From positions 3,724 through 67,723 of the forward strand of contig CAXBOY010000005.1 of assembly GCA_963977405.1 (NCBI GenBank): a DNA stretch of 64,000 nucleotides, given 5' to 3'. This stretch comes from UBA5078 sp963977405 (GTDB lineage Bacteria; Pseudomonadota; Gammaproteobacteria; Pseudomonadales; Pseudohongiellaceae). Both the position numbers and the translations under genes were made by a program. The notes below the pieces were generated by a model, which was not told the DNA's origin, did not search any database, and saw only the letters and a list, made by a program, of their open reading frames with translations. Shown piece by piece: positions 41,517 through 50,140 of the stretch (positions are counted from its first letter, which is position 1; every line of letters begins with the position of its first letter).

Positions 41517-43742
41517 ATGACTAATGCTCCAACGATAATCTATACCATCACTGATGAAGCTCCTGCGCTTGCCACCTATTCTCTGCTCCCGATTATCCAA
41601 ACGTTTACCGAGCCGGCAGGAATCAGTGTAACGACTAAGGACATTTCCCTGGCGGGACGCATAATCGCGAATTTTGCGGATTATCTGAGTGCGGAACAAC
41701 AACAATCGGACGCTCTGGCCGAATTAGGCGATCTTGCTAAGACTCCGGAGGCCAATATCATCAAGCTTCCGAATATCAGCGCCTCCATTCCGCAGCTCCA
41801 TGCTGCGATCAAAGAATTACAGAAGCATGGCTATGCATTACCCGATTATCCTGAGGATCCTAGCAGCGACGAAGACAAGGCAGTCAAAGCCCGCTATGCG
41901 AAAGTGTTGGGAAGTGCTGTAAACCCCGTACTGCGCGAAGGCAACTCCGATCGCCGTGTCGCTGCGCCTGTTAAGGCCTATGCGCGTAAGAATCCACACT
42001 CCATGGGTAAGTGGGCTAGCGATTCGAAATCTCACGTCGCCAACATGAGCGAAGGGGATTTCTACTCCAGCGAGAAATCCTATGTTGCTGAAAAGGCCTG
42101 CACCGTAAAGATTGAGTTCGTCGCTGCCGATGGCGCCACGACAGTTTTGAAAGAGAAGACAGCGCTGTTGGCTGGCGAGGTTATCGACGCCTCCGTAATG
42201 CGTGCGAAGTCTCTGCGTGCATTCTTCGAAGCGCAGATCGATGACGCGAAGAACAGCGGCGTGTTGCTGTCGTTGCACCTTAAAGCGACCATGATGAAAG
42301 TGTCGGACCCCATCATGTTTGGCTACGCTGTCACCGTGTACTACAAAGATGTTTTCGAAAAATACGCTGCCGTATTTAAAGAGTTAGGGGTGGATCCTGC
42401 TAATGGTTTGGGCGATGTATACGAGAAGATCAAGCGTCTTCCCGATGCGCAACGTGAGCAGATCGAGGCAGATATTCAGGCGGTATACGCTACGCGCCCA
42501 GCGCTAGCGATGGTCGACTCGGATAAGGGCATTACGAACCTACACGTACCTAGTGATGTCATTGTGGATGCCTCTATGCCCGCAGCGATTCGCTCCTCTG
42601 GTCAGATGTGGGGTTCCGATGGCAAGTTACACGACACGAAAGCGATGATTCCAGATCGTTGCTACGCCGGCATCTACCAAGAGACTATCGAGTTCTGTAA
42701 GAAGCACGGCGCGTTCGATGTGACCACTATGGGCAGCGTTGCGAACGTTGGCCTGATGGCACAGAAAGCAGAAGAGTACGGTTCACACGACAAGACCTTC
42801 AAGATTCCTGCTGCTGGCAGCGTGCGTGTGAGTGACGAGTCTGGAAAGACTATTTTTGAACACAGTGTCGAGCAAGGCGATATCTGGCGTATGTGTCAGA
42901 CTAAAGACTTGCCGATTCAAGATTGGGTTAAGCTCGCAGTCACGCGTGCGCGCGCAACGATGACTCCGGCTGTTTTCTGGCTAGACGAGAACCGTGCCCA
43001 CGACCGCGAGCTCATCAAGAAGGTTGAGCAGTATCTGCAAACTCATAACACTGATGGTTTGGAGATTCTCATTAAGTCACCCGTTGAGGCGATTCGTTTC
43101 TCTCTCGAGCGCATCAAGGACGGCAAAGATACTATCTCCGTCACCGGTAACGTACTGCGGGATTATTTGACCGATCTGTTTCCAATTCTAGAGCTGGGTA
43201 CCAGCGCGAAGATGCTATCCATCGTTCCATTGCTGGCCGGTGGAGGTCTGTTCGAAACTGGTGCAGGTGGTTCTGCGCCTAAGCACGTCCAACAGTTTGT
43301 AGAAGAAGGGCACTTACGTTGGGATTCGCTGGGTGAGTTTCTCGCGTTAGCGGTATCTCTTGAGGACCTGGGCGCTAAGACTAAGAATGCAAAGGCTTTG
43401 GTTTTAGCGAAGACCTTGAACGAGGCCACTGGCAAGTTCCTAGACAACGACAAATCTCCAGATCGTAAAGTGGGTCAGCTCGACAACCGTGGCAGTCATT
43501 TCTACTTGGCAATGTACTGGGCGCAAGCTCTAGCTGCGCAAAGCGATGACGTGCAGTTGCAGCAGCGTTTTGCCAAACTTGCCGGCGAGCTAACTCAGAA
43601 GGAAGAGACAATTGTGCAAGAGTTGAATAGCTCACAGGGCGAGCCGATGGATATCGGTGGGTATTACCAGCCAGATCTTGCGAAGGCATCCAGCGCAATG
43701 CGACCGAGCGCTACCCTGAACGAAGCTTTGGCAAGCGCGTAA
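41517..43742 (+). CDS. icd: NADP-dependent isocitrate dehydrogenase, monomeric type
   Basis: Oxidative decarboxylation of isocitrate to 2-oxoglutarate in the citric acid cycle. The 741-residue length and the start TIIYTITDEAPALATYSLLP identify the monomeric class (IDH-II), distinct from the ~415-residue dimeric E. coli enzyme. RAYARKNPHSMGKW-like (KAYARKNPHSMGKW), VSDPIMFGYAVTVYYK and DNRGSHFYLAMYWAQALAAQ are class-specific. AAGGA lies before the ATG. A terminator-like hairpin follows. Confidence 0.95.
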   Translation: MTNAPTIIYTITDEAPALATYSLLPIIQTFTEPAGISVTTKDISLAGRIIANFADYLSAEQQQSDALAELGDLAKTPEANIIKLPNISASIPQLHAAIKELQKHGYALPDYPEDPSSDEDKAVKARYAKVLGSAVNPVLREGNSDRRVAAPVKAYARKNPHSMGKWASDSKSHVANMSEGDFYSSEKSYVAEKACTVKIEFVAADGATTVLKEKTALLAGEVIDASVMRAKSLRAFFEAQIDDAKNSGVLLSLHLKATMMKVSDPIMFGYAVTVYYKDVFEKYAAVFKELGVDPANGLGDVYEKIKRLPDAQREQIEADIQAVYATRPALAMVDSDKGITNLHVPSDVIVDASMPAAIRSSGQMWGSDGKLHDTKAMIPDRCYAGIYQETIEFCKKHGAFDVTTMGSVANVGLMAQKAEEYGSHDKTFKIPAAGSVRVSDESGKTIFEHSVEQGDIWRMCQTKDLPIQDWVKLAVTRARATMTPAVFWLDENRAHDRELIKKVEQYLQTHNTDGLEILIKSPVEAIRFSLERIKDGKDTISVTGNVLRDYLTDLFPILELGTSAKMLSIVPLLAGGGLFETGAGGSAPKHVQQFVEEGHLRWDSLGEFLALAVSLEDLGAKTKNAKALVLAKTLNEATGKFLDNDKSPDRKVGQLDNRGSHFYLAMYWAQALAAQSDDVQLQQRFAKLAGELTQKEETIVQELNSSQGEPMDIGGYYQPDLAKASSAMRPSATLNEALASA

Positions 43743-43780
43743 GCGATCTGCAAAAAGCGTCGTTAGAGGGGTTTTCAAGA

Positions 43781-43815
43781 AGCCCTTCATCATTTGCATG
43801 GTGAAGGGCTATTTG
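43781..43815 (+). terminator. Intrinsic terminator after icd
   Basis: AGCCCTTCA (43781-43789) pairs with TGAAGGGCT (43802-43810) over a 12-base loop and is followed by ATTT. It lies 39 bases after the icd stop and 30 bases before the end of the convergent cspD-like gene, so it may serve both directions. Confidence 0.7.
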
Positions 43816-43844
43816 GGAATTAGCGTTTTAGAGATTCAAAGGCA

Positions 43845-44090
43845 TCAACTGTCGTCACCTGATTGTGCCTCGACGGACTGCTCTTCACCGATTGGTATAA
43901 TGTTGGCAGCGTGTAAGCCTTTGGGGCCCTCTATAGTTTCAAACGAAACAGTTTGGCCAGCCTTCAGGGTTTTATAGCCTTCCATCCCAATGGCTGAGTA
44001 GTGCGCGAATAAATCGTCGCCGCCATTGTCAGGTAGAATAAAACCAAAACCTTTTGCGTTATTGAACCACTTCACTTGCCCAGTATTCAT
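43845..44090 (-). CDS. cspD: Cold-shock domain protein, CspD type
   Basis: A small single-stranded nucleic-acid-binding protein. Its 81 residues hold one cold-shock domain with the RNP motifs KGFGFI and DLFAHY. The C-terminal tail (IPIGEEQSVEAQSGDDS) is longer than in CspA and fits CspD, which in E. coli inhibits replication in stationary phase and is located next to clpS. The frame is open to 44153, but the ATG at 44090 has GGGAG before it and matches the family start MNTGQVKWFN. Confidence 0.9.
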   Translation of the reverse strand: MNTGQVKWFNNAKGFGFILPDNGGDDLFAHYSAIGMEGYKTLKAGQTVSFETIEGPKGLHAANIIPIGEEQSVEAQSGDDS

Positions 44091-44388
44091 GGCAAAACTC
44101 CCGTGTAACGTGTTGTTGTTATTTTTTGTACTTAGGATTAACACTTGCAGCACTTCGTATAACGCACTGCTTTATACTTGTCAACGTTGATAGCAGGCGT
44201 GAACGTCCCCATTAAGGAAGTGGTAGGCGGGTACTAAGCCCGAGATTACACGTTTCCAACGGTTGCCACAGGGGCGTTAAATATTTTTTTGATTCCATAA
44301 ATCAGGCGTATCATGGGGGTGTAAGGCGATTTGCCTAGGCGCTCCGGTGCATTCGATCGAAGCAGCAAGTAATTAGGATAGAGGCAAG

Positions 44389-44775
44389 ATGGTTGAGACA
44401 GTAAACCCAGACGTGCGCTTCGAGCGTATTGATACATTAGTCACTGCGCAATGGGACGAAGATGCGGGCAATGGCCGCGATGGTGCGCTTGCTACCTCGG
44501 CCGCGCGCCCAAAGCTCGCTAAGCCGCCGATGTATAAGGTGGTGATTTTTAACGACGATTACACGCCCATGGATTTTGTTGTAGATGTCCTATGTACTTT
44601 TTTCAATATGAATGTAGAGAAAGCCACGCAGATCATGTTAAAGGTACACACAGAGGGTAAGGCAGTATGCGGGGTCTATACCAAAGACGTCGCAGAAACG
44701 AAGGCTGAGCAAGTCAATGGCTATTCTCAAGAATGCGAACAGCCGCTTCTTTGTAACGTTGAAGTAGATAGTTAA
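44389..44775 (+). CDS. clpS: ClpS adaptor of the N-degron pathway
   Basis: Delivers proteins with N-terminal Leu, Phe, Tyr or Trp to ClpAP. The 128-residue protein has a long flexible N-terminal region (about 45 residues) and the ClpS core. The substrate pocket segment KVVIFNDDYTPMDFVVDVL and the HTEGKAVCGVYTKDVAETK region are both intact. It sits 16 bases before clpA and is divergent from cspD, the standard arrangement. Together with bpt and aat downstream it completes the tagging and recognition machinery. Confidence 0.95.
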   Translation: MVETVNPDVRFERIDTLVTAQWDEDAGNGRDGALATSAARPKLAKPPMYKVVIFNDDYTPMDFVVDVLCTFFNMNVEKATQIMLKVHTEGKAVCGVYTKDVAETKAEQVNGYSQECEQPLLCNVEVDS

Positions 44776-44791
44776 ACGTAAAGGCAATCCT

Positions 44792-47086
44792 ATGTTGAGC
44801 AAAGATCTAGAAATTACTTTGAACAGCGCCTTTTCCGGAGCCAGGAAGAAGCGACACGAATACATGACGGTAGAGCACTTACTACTCGCTCTACTAGACA
44901 ACGATATCGCCGCCGACGTGTTACTCGCCTGCGGCGCTGACCTTGCGCGCTTGCGTGACGAGCTGCTCGAGTTCGTTGACTCCACAACTCCATTAATCCC
45001 AGAGCTCGAGATTGAGCGGGAGACACAGCCAACTCTTGGCTTTCAGCGCGTTCTTCAGCGTGCTGTTTTTCATGTGCAGTCCTCCGGAAAGCGCGAAGTC
45101 ACTGGCGCCAATGTGCTGGTGGCGATTTTCAGCGAACAAGAGAGCCAAGCGGTGTTCTTGTTGCGTCAGCAAGATGTCGCTCGTATCGACGTTGTGAATT
45201 ACATCACCCATGGTACATCTAAGGTCCCTGGGCACGAGGGAGGAGCGGAGCCTTCGCCACAGCAACAAGATGGCGAGGAAGAGGGCATCGAGCGCGCCGC
45301 AAGTGCACTAGAGAGCTTCGCGAGCAATCTGAATGAACAGGCAATTCTCGGTAAAATCGACCCACTAATTGGCCGTGATGCCGAGGTCACTCGCCTGATT
45401 CAAGTTCTGTCTCGTCGCCGCAAGAATAATCCTCTGCTAGTGGGAGAGTCTGGTGTCGGCAAGACTGCGGTAGTCGAGGGCCTAGCCCGTAAGATCGTGG
45501 AAGGACAGGTACCCGATGTGTTGAAGGGCAACGTCATCTATTCACTCGATCTAGGTTCGCTACTGGCAGGTACCAAGTATCGCGGTGACTTCGAGAAGCG
45601 CTTCAAGGCACTACTGGGTGAGCTAAAGAAAAACCCTAAGGCCATCCTCTTTATCGACGAAATTCATACCATTATCGGTGCCGGAGCGGCGTCTGGTGGC
45701 GTCATGGACGCCTCGAATCTGCTTAAGCCTGTGCTGACCTCGGGGGATTTGCGTTGTGTCGGCTCAACGACATATCAAGAATATCGCGGCATTTTCGAAA
45801 AAGATCGCGCTTTATCGCGCCGTTTTCAGAAAATCGATGTTGATGAGCCGGATGTCGAGACTACTTATCGAATCCTCAAAGGGCTCAAGTCGCGCTTTGA
45901 AGAACACCACGATCTACGCTACAGCGATAATTCGTTGCGGGTTGCTTCTGAATTGGCAGGTCGCTACATCAATGATCGCTTCATGCCTGACAAGGCAATA
46001 GATGTAATCGACGAGGCTGGTGCATATCAGCGCCTACAGCCAGCTAGTAAACGAAAGAAGCTGATTCAGGCGCAGGATATGGAGCGTGTAGTAGCCGCTA
46101 TCGCTCGGATTCCGCCGAAACACGTGTCGACTTCCGATGTAGAGGCTCTTAAGAATCTAGATGAAAACCTGCGCATGGTGGTGTTTGGTCAGGACGAGGC
46201 GATCGAGAATCTATCCTCGGCCATAAAACTCTCACGCGCCGGGCTGAACCATCCCGACAAGCCTATTGGCTCCTATTTATTCTCTGGCCCCACCGGCGTC
46301 GGCAAGACCGAAGTCAGTCGTCAGCTGGCGAAGATTCTCGGTATCGAGCTGATTCGTTTCGATATGTCCGAATACATGGAGCGCCACACGGTGTCTCGTT
46401 TGATCGGTGCGCCTCCCGGTTATGTGGGCTTCGACCAGGGTGGCTTGCTGACCGAGGCGGTTGGTAAGGCACCGCATTGTGTTCTTTTACTCGATGAGAT
46501 CGAGAAGGCGCACCCGGATGTCTTTAACTTGCTCCTGCAAGTTATGGATCACGGTGCGTTAACGGACAATAACGGGCGCAAGGCGGATTTCCGCAATGTC
46601 ATTCTCATTATGACCACCAATGCGGGCGCACAAGAGATGTCTAGAGCCTCTATTGGCTTTACGCTGCAGAATCACAGCACCGACGGTATGGAGGCTCTGA
46701 AGAAGACCTTTAGCCCTGAGTTCCGCAACCGACTCGATGCTATCGTGCAGTTCGGCGCTTTAAACACTGAGACGATACGTACGGTAGTGGATAAGTTCTT
46801 GGTCGAGTTGCAGGTGCAACTGGATGACAAGAAGGTCACCCTGCATGTTGATGATAGTGCGCGGGATTGGTTTGTTGAGCACGGCTATAGTCTCACTATG
46901 GGCGCACGCCCGATGGCAAGGCTCATTCAAGACAAGCTGAAGAAGTCGCTGGCAGAGGCCATTTTGTTTGGAGAGCTCACTGATGGAGGCGAGGTCGTCG
47001 TTTCGATAGAGAAAGACGAGGTCAAGCTCGAGATCAAGGGGCGTAAAAACGCAGAGGGCAGAGAGCTGAGCAAGAGCGAGGGCTAA
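44792..47086 (+). CDS. clpA: ATP-dependent Clp protease ATPase subunit ClpA
   Basis: A AAA+ unfoldase that feeds substrates to ClpP. The 764-residue protein has an N-terminal Clp-N repeat domain (1-145), a first AAA domain (GESGVGKTAVVEG, LFIDEIHTIIGAG) and a second AAA domain (GPTGVGKTEVSRQ, LLLDEIEKAHPDV). The IGL/IGF-type ClpP-docking loop appears as RASIGFTLQN. The length matches E. coli (758). clpP is not in the window. It converges on infA. Confidence 0.96.
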   Translation: MLSKDLEITLNSAFSGARKKRHEYMTVEHLLLALLDNDIAADVLLACGADLARLRDELLEFVDSTTPLIPELEIERETQPTLGFQRVLQRAVFHVQSSGKREVTGANVLVAIFSEQESQAVFLLRQQDVARIDVVNYITHGTSKVPGHEGGAEPSPQQQDGEEEGIERAASALESFASNLNEQAILGKIDPLIGRDAEVTRLIQVLSRRRKNNPLLVGESGVGKTAVVEGLARKIVEGQVPDVLKGNVIYSLDLGSLLAGTKYRGDFEKRFKALLGELKKNPKAILFIDEIHTIIGAGAASGGVMDASNLLKPVLTSGDLRCVGSTTYQEYRGIFEKDRALSRRFQKIDVDEPDVETTYRILKGLKSRFEEHHDLRYSDNSLRVASELAGRYINDRFMPDKAIDVIDEAGAYQRLQPASKRKKLIQAQDMERVVAAIARIPPKHVSTSDVEALKNLDENLRMVVFGQDEAIENLSSAIKLSRAGLNHPDKPIGSYLFSGPTGVGKTEVSRQLAKILGIELIRFDMSEYMERHTVSRLIGAPPGYVGFDQGGLLTEAVGKAPHCVLLLDEIEKAHPDVFNLLLQVMDHGALTDNNGRKADFRNVILIMTTNAGAQEMSRASIGFTLQNHSTDGMEALKKTFSPEFRNRLDAIVQFGALNTETIRTVVDKFLVELQVQLDDKKVTLHVDDSARDWFVEHGYSLTMGARPMARLIQDKLKKSLAEAILFGELTDGGEVVVSIEKDEVKLEIKGRKNAEGRELSKSEG

Positions 47087-47104
47087 GGCTCTCGCTGCTT
47101 TCGC

Positions 47105-47323
47105 TTAGCGGGCGCGGTAGGTGATGCGGCCTTTGCTCAAGTCGTAAGGAGTGAGTTCTACTTTGACCTGGTCACCGGTCAGAATACGGATGTAGTTTTT
47201 TCTCATTTTGCCGGAGATATGGGCGGTCACGATGTGGCCGTTCTCTAGCTTCACGCGAAACATGGTGTTGGGAAGGGTATCCACAACTTCACCATCCATT
47301 TCGATCTGATCTTCTTTTGCCAT
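47105..47323 (-). CDS. infA: Translation initiation factor IF-1
   Basis: A single S1/OB-fold protein that binds the ribosomal A site during initiation. The ATG at 47323 gives MAKEDQIEMDGEV and 72 residues, exactly the E. coli length; two extra codons upstream are in frame but unneeded. GHIVTAHISGKMRKNYIRIL and the C-terminal YDLSKGRITYR are diagnostic. It lies between clpA and bpt, its usual place in Pseudomonas and relatives. Confidence 0.97.
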   Translation of the reverse strand: MAKEDQIEMDGEVVDTLPNTMFRVKLENGHIVTAHISGKMRKNYIRILTGDQVKVELTPYDLSKGRITYRAR

Positions 47324-47471
47324 TAACAATCAATCCTGTTTGGGGTAAGCGGGCCTAGAATGGCCGCGGGCGGACAAAAACGTGCGCGCATTTTGCCCCA
47401 TTTAGCGTAAATAAGCAAAACTCCTTCATTTTTAAGCAAATTCAATGCGGGCGTTGATGCCTGTACTGATA

Positions 47472-48185
47472 TTAGTTTAGTAAAACCCAGCCGCGCTCCA
47501 TGAGTATCTCCAGTGGGCGGTAGTCGGTCTTGTAGCGCATCTTGTCGCACTCCTTAATCCAATAGCCTAGATAGACATAGGGCAGGTTCAGTCGCCGCGC
47601 TTTCTCGATCTGCCACAGAATGACGTAGCTGCCCAAGGAGCGGCTGCTTTGATCTGGGTCGAAGAAGGTGTACATGGCGGACAGACCATGGTCGAGTTCA
47701 TCCATTACGCTTAGCGCGACAAGGTTCTGTTGGTCGTAAAAACCGTAGTAGCGCGTGGTCTCTGTCTTAGCCTCGATGAAGGCTTGATATTGTTCTAACG
47801 AGGGCGGATACATATCGCCGTCGATGTGTCGTGTGTTGATGTAGCGGCTGTACAGATCGAAGAATTGCGGAGAGTCGAGATGCTTTATCTCCTGACTGCG
47901 CAGGTCCTGATTGCGCCGCCATACCCGCTTGAAGCGCTTGTTCTGCTGGAACTCGCGTACCTTGATGCGCGCCGAAAGACAGGCCTGGCAAGCATCGCAG
48001 GCAGGGCGGTAAAGATGGGTGCCACTGCGCCGAAAACCAGCGGTGACCAAAGCGCTGTAGATTCCTTTGGATAAGGGCACTGCAGGGTCTAAGAAGACCG
48101 TGCGCGCCTGTTCTCCGGGCAGATAACTACAGGGGTGCGCGGTGGTCTGATAGAACTGTAATTGCTGAATATCATCCGCTTGCAA
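47472..48185 (-). CDS. bpt: Aspartate/glutamate leucyl-tRNA-protein transferase
   Basis: Attaches leucine from Leu-tRNA to proteins with N-terminal Asp or Glu, making them ClpS-ClpAP substrates. The 237-residue protein shows the N-terminal YLPGEQARTVFLDP and the cysteine cluster YRPACDACQACLSARI, with GYWIKECDKMRYKTDYRP at the C-terminal side. The start overlaps the aat end by 14 bases; both are on the minus strand. Confidence 0.94.
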   Translation of the reverse strand: MQADDIQQLQFYQTTAHPCSYLPGEQARTVFLDPAVPLSKGIYSALVTAGFRRSGTHLYRPACDACQACLSARIKVREFQQNKRFKRVWRRNQDLRSQEIKHLDSPQFFDLYSRYINTRHIDGDMYPPSLEQYQAFIEAKTETTRYYGFYDQQNLVALSVMDELDHGLSAMYTFFDPDQSSRSLGSYVILWQIEKARRLNLPYVYLGYWIKECDKMRYKTDYRPLEILMERGWVLLN

Positions 48186-48885
48186 GGTCGTTTAGCTCCA
48201 TTTCCCAAAGGCCTTGTTTGCCAGGTAGTGAGCGGGCCTGCTCTAGTATCTCTAGAAACTGAGCCCTCGGCATATCTTGTGCGCCGAGGCTGCGCAGATG
48301 TTCGCTTGGTACCTGGCAGTCGATGAGTTGATAGTGCCAGAGCTGCAACTGTTTCACGAGCCAAATGAAGCCGGTTTTTGAGGCATTGTCCCGTAGGCTA
48401 AACATAGACTCTCCGAAGAAAAGCTGCCCCATGGCGATGCCATAGAGTCCGCCGACCAAAGTCCCCTCATGCCAGACCTCTACCGAATGGGCTATGCCGC
48501 GTTGATGAAGGGCACAATAAGCCTCCTGCATAGGTTCGGTAATCCAGGTGCCTGGGTAGACCTCGCGAGTCATGGCGCAGTGTTCTATTACCTGTTTGAA
48601 CGCTCGGTCGAGTGTGACCTGATACTCGCCGCGGCGCAGTACCTTGCGCATACTGCGGGAGATGACGAGTTCGGTCGGCCGCAGAGCCATGCGCAATGAC
48701 GGGCTCCACCAGAGAATGGGTTGGTCGTCCTGATACCACGGGAAAATGCCGTGCTCGTAGGCAAGAATGAGCCGCTCGCAACTTAGGTCGCCCCCGGCGG
48801 CAAGCAAGCCGTCGGGGTCTTTCAATGCCTTACTCACAGAGGGAAAGGCAAGGTCTGTGTCGTTCAGCCAGGGCAGCTTACTCAT
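48172..48885 (-). CDS. aat: Leucyl/phenylalanyl-tRNA-protein transferase
   Basis: Adds Leu or Phe to proteins with N-terminal Lys or Arg, the other tagging branch of the N-degron route. The 237-residue protein has FPSVSKALKDPDGLLAAGGDLS, YEHGIFPWYQDDQPILWWSP and AYCALHQRGIAHSVEVWHEG, all typical of Aat. It is 18 bases downstream of trxB and overlaps bpt, so the trxB-aat-bpt series is probably one transcript. Confidence 0.95.
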   Translation of the reverse strand: MSKLPWLNDTDLAFPSVSKALKDPDGLLAAGGDLSCERLILAYEHGIFPWYQDDQPILWWSPSLRMALRPTELVISRSMRKVLRRGEYQVTLDRAFKQVIEHCAMTREVYPGTWITEPMQEAYCALHQRGIAHSVEVWHEGTLVGGLYGIAMGQLFFGESMFSLRDNASKTGFIWLVKQLQLWHYQLIDCQVPSEHLRSLGAQDMPRAQFLEILEQARSLPGKQGLWEMELNDLASG

Positions 48886-48903
48886 CGCGAGTCTCCGCCG
48901 GTC

Positions 48904-49851
48904 TTACTGATCGAGGAACTTCTCAGCGTCTAAGGCGGCCATACAGCCGAAGCCTGCGGAGGTGATGGCCTGACGGTAAACGTGGTCGGCGATGTCACCA
49001 GCAGCGAAGACACCTTCGATACTTGCCTGTGTGGCATTGCCGCTGATACCGCTATTGATCACGACGTAGCCATCATGCATGTCGAGTTGACCTTCGAAAA
49101 TATCCGAATTCGGCTTGTGTCCGATGGCGATAAACACGCCATCTACCTTGATCTCTTTTGGTGCTTTCGACTCGGCATGGGTGATGCGCATGCCGGTTAC
49201 GCCCATGGGGTCCCCAAGAACTTCATCTAGGTTGTGGTCCCACTCGATTGTAATCAGCCCGGCTTTTTGTTTCTCAAATAGTTTGTCCTGCAAGATCTTC
49301 TCTGCGCGTAGTGTATTTCGGCGATGCACGAGGGTGACATGAGAGGCGATATTGGACAGATAGAGGGCCTCTTCGACGGCAGTATTACCACCGCCAATCA
49401 CTGCCACTGGCTTGTTGCGATAGAAGAAGCCGTCGCAGGTTGCGCAGGCACTAACGCCCTTGCCCATGAACGCCTCTTCGGAGGGCAGGCCAAGGTATTG
49501 TGCCGAGGCGCCGGTCGCGATAATCAAGGCGTCGCAGGTATAAGTGGTGGAGTCCCCCGTGAGGGTGAACGGGCGCTTGGACAAGTCAGTCTTATTGATA
49601 TGATCGAAGAGAATCTTTGCCTCAAAGCGCTCGGCATGTTCCTTCATGCGCTCCATTAGAGCAGGTCCTTGCAGGCCTTCGACATCGCCGGGCCAGTTAT
49701 CGACGTCTGTCGTTGTCGTCAACTGACCGCCCTGTACCATGCCGGTAATCACTACGGGATTTAAGTTGGCGCGCGCCGCATATACGGCGGCAGTGTAGCC
49801 GGCAGGGCCTGAGCCAAGGATGATTAGTCGATGGTGTTGATTCTCGCTCAT
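48904..49851 (-). CDS. trxB: Thioredoxin reductase
   Basis: A FAD-dependent enzyme that reduces thioredoxin with NADPH. The 315-residue protein has the FAD motif LGSGPAGYTAAVYAARA, the redox site CATCDGFFYR and the NADPH motif GGGNTAVEEALYLSN. The C-terminal FAAGDIADHVYRQAITSAGFG closes the FAD site. It diverges from ftsK across 289 bases. Confidence 0.96.
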   Translation of the reverse strand: MSENQHHRLIILGSGPAGYTAAVYAARANLNPVVITGMVQGGQLTTTTDVDNWPGDVEGLQGPALMERMKEHAERFEAKILFDHINKTDLSKRPFTLTGDSTTYTCDALIIATGASAQYLGLPSEEAFMGKGVSACATCDGFFYRNKPVAVIGGGNTAVEEALYLSNIASHVTLVHRRNTLRAEKILQDKLFEKQKAGLITIEWDHNLDEVLGDPMGVTGMRITHAESKAPKEIKVDGVFIAIGHKPNSDIFEGQLDMHDGYVVINSGISGNATQASIEGVFAAGDIADHVYRQAITSAGFGCMAALDAEKFLDQ

Positions 49852-50140
49852 AAGGTAATGCTTCCTGTAGGTTTTGCGCTCGTTATTCAGTCAAACGCTG
49901 CTGTGGCAAACGTGTGCGGGATAGGCTTCTAAAATGGGTGCTAAGACTCTTGATTTAAAGGGCTAGCGAAGAAATTGCGCCTATTCTAGATGATCCCTCG
50001 CACGTCCTCATGCCTTTTTGTCAGTAAATAGTCCGCATTGGGGAGTCTTGCTTGTTTTCCGGGGAGCTAAAATTGATTATGATAGCGTCAATTAATATCT
50101 AGAATCAGATAGAAAATATAATTGCAGGTGTCTGAAAAGT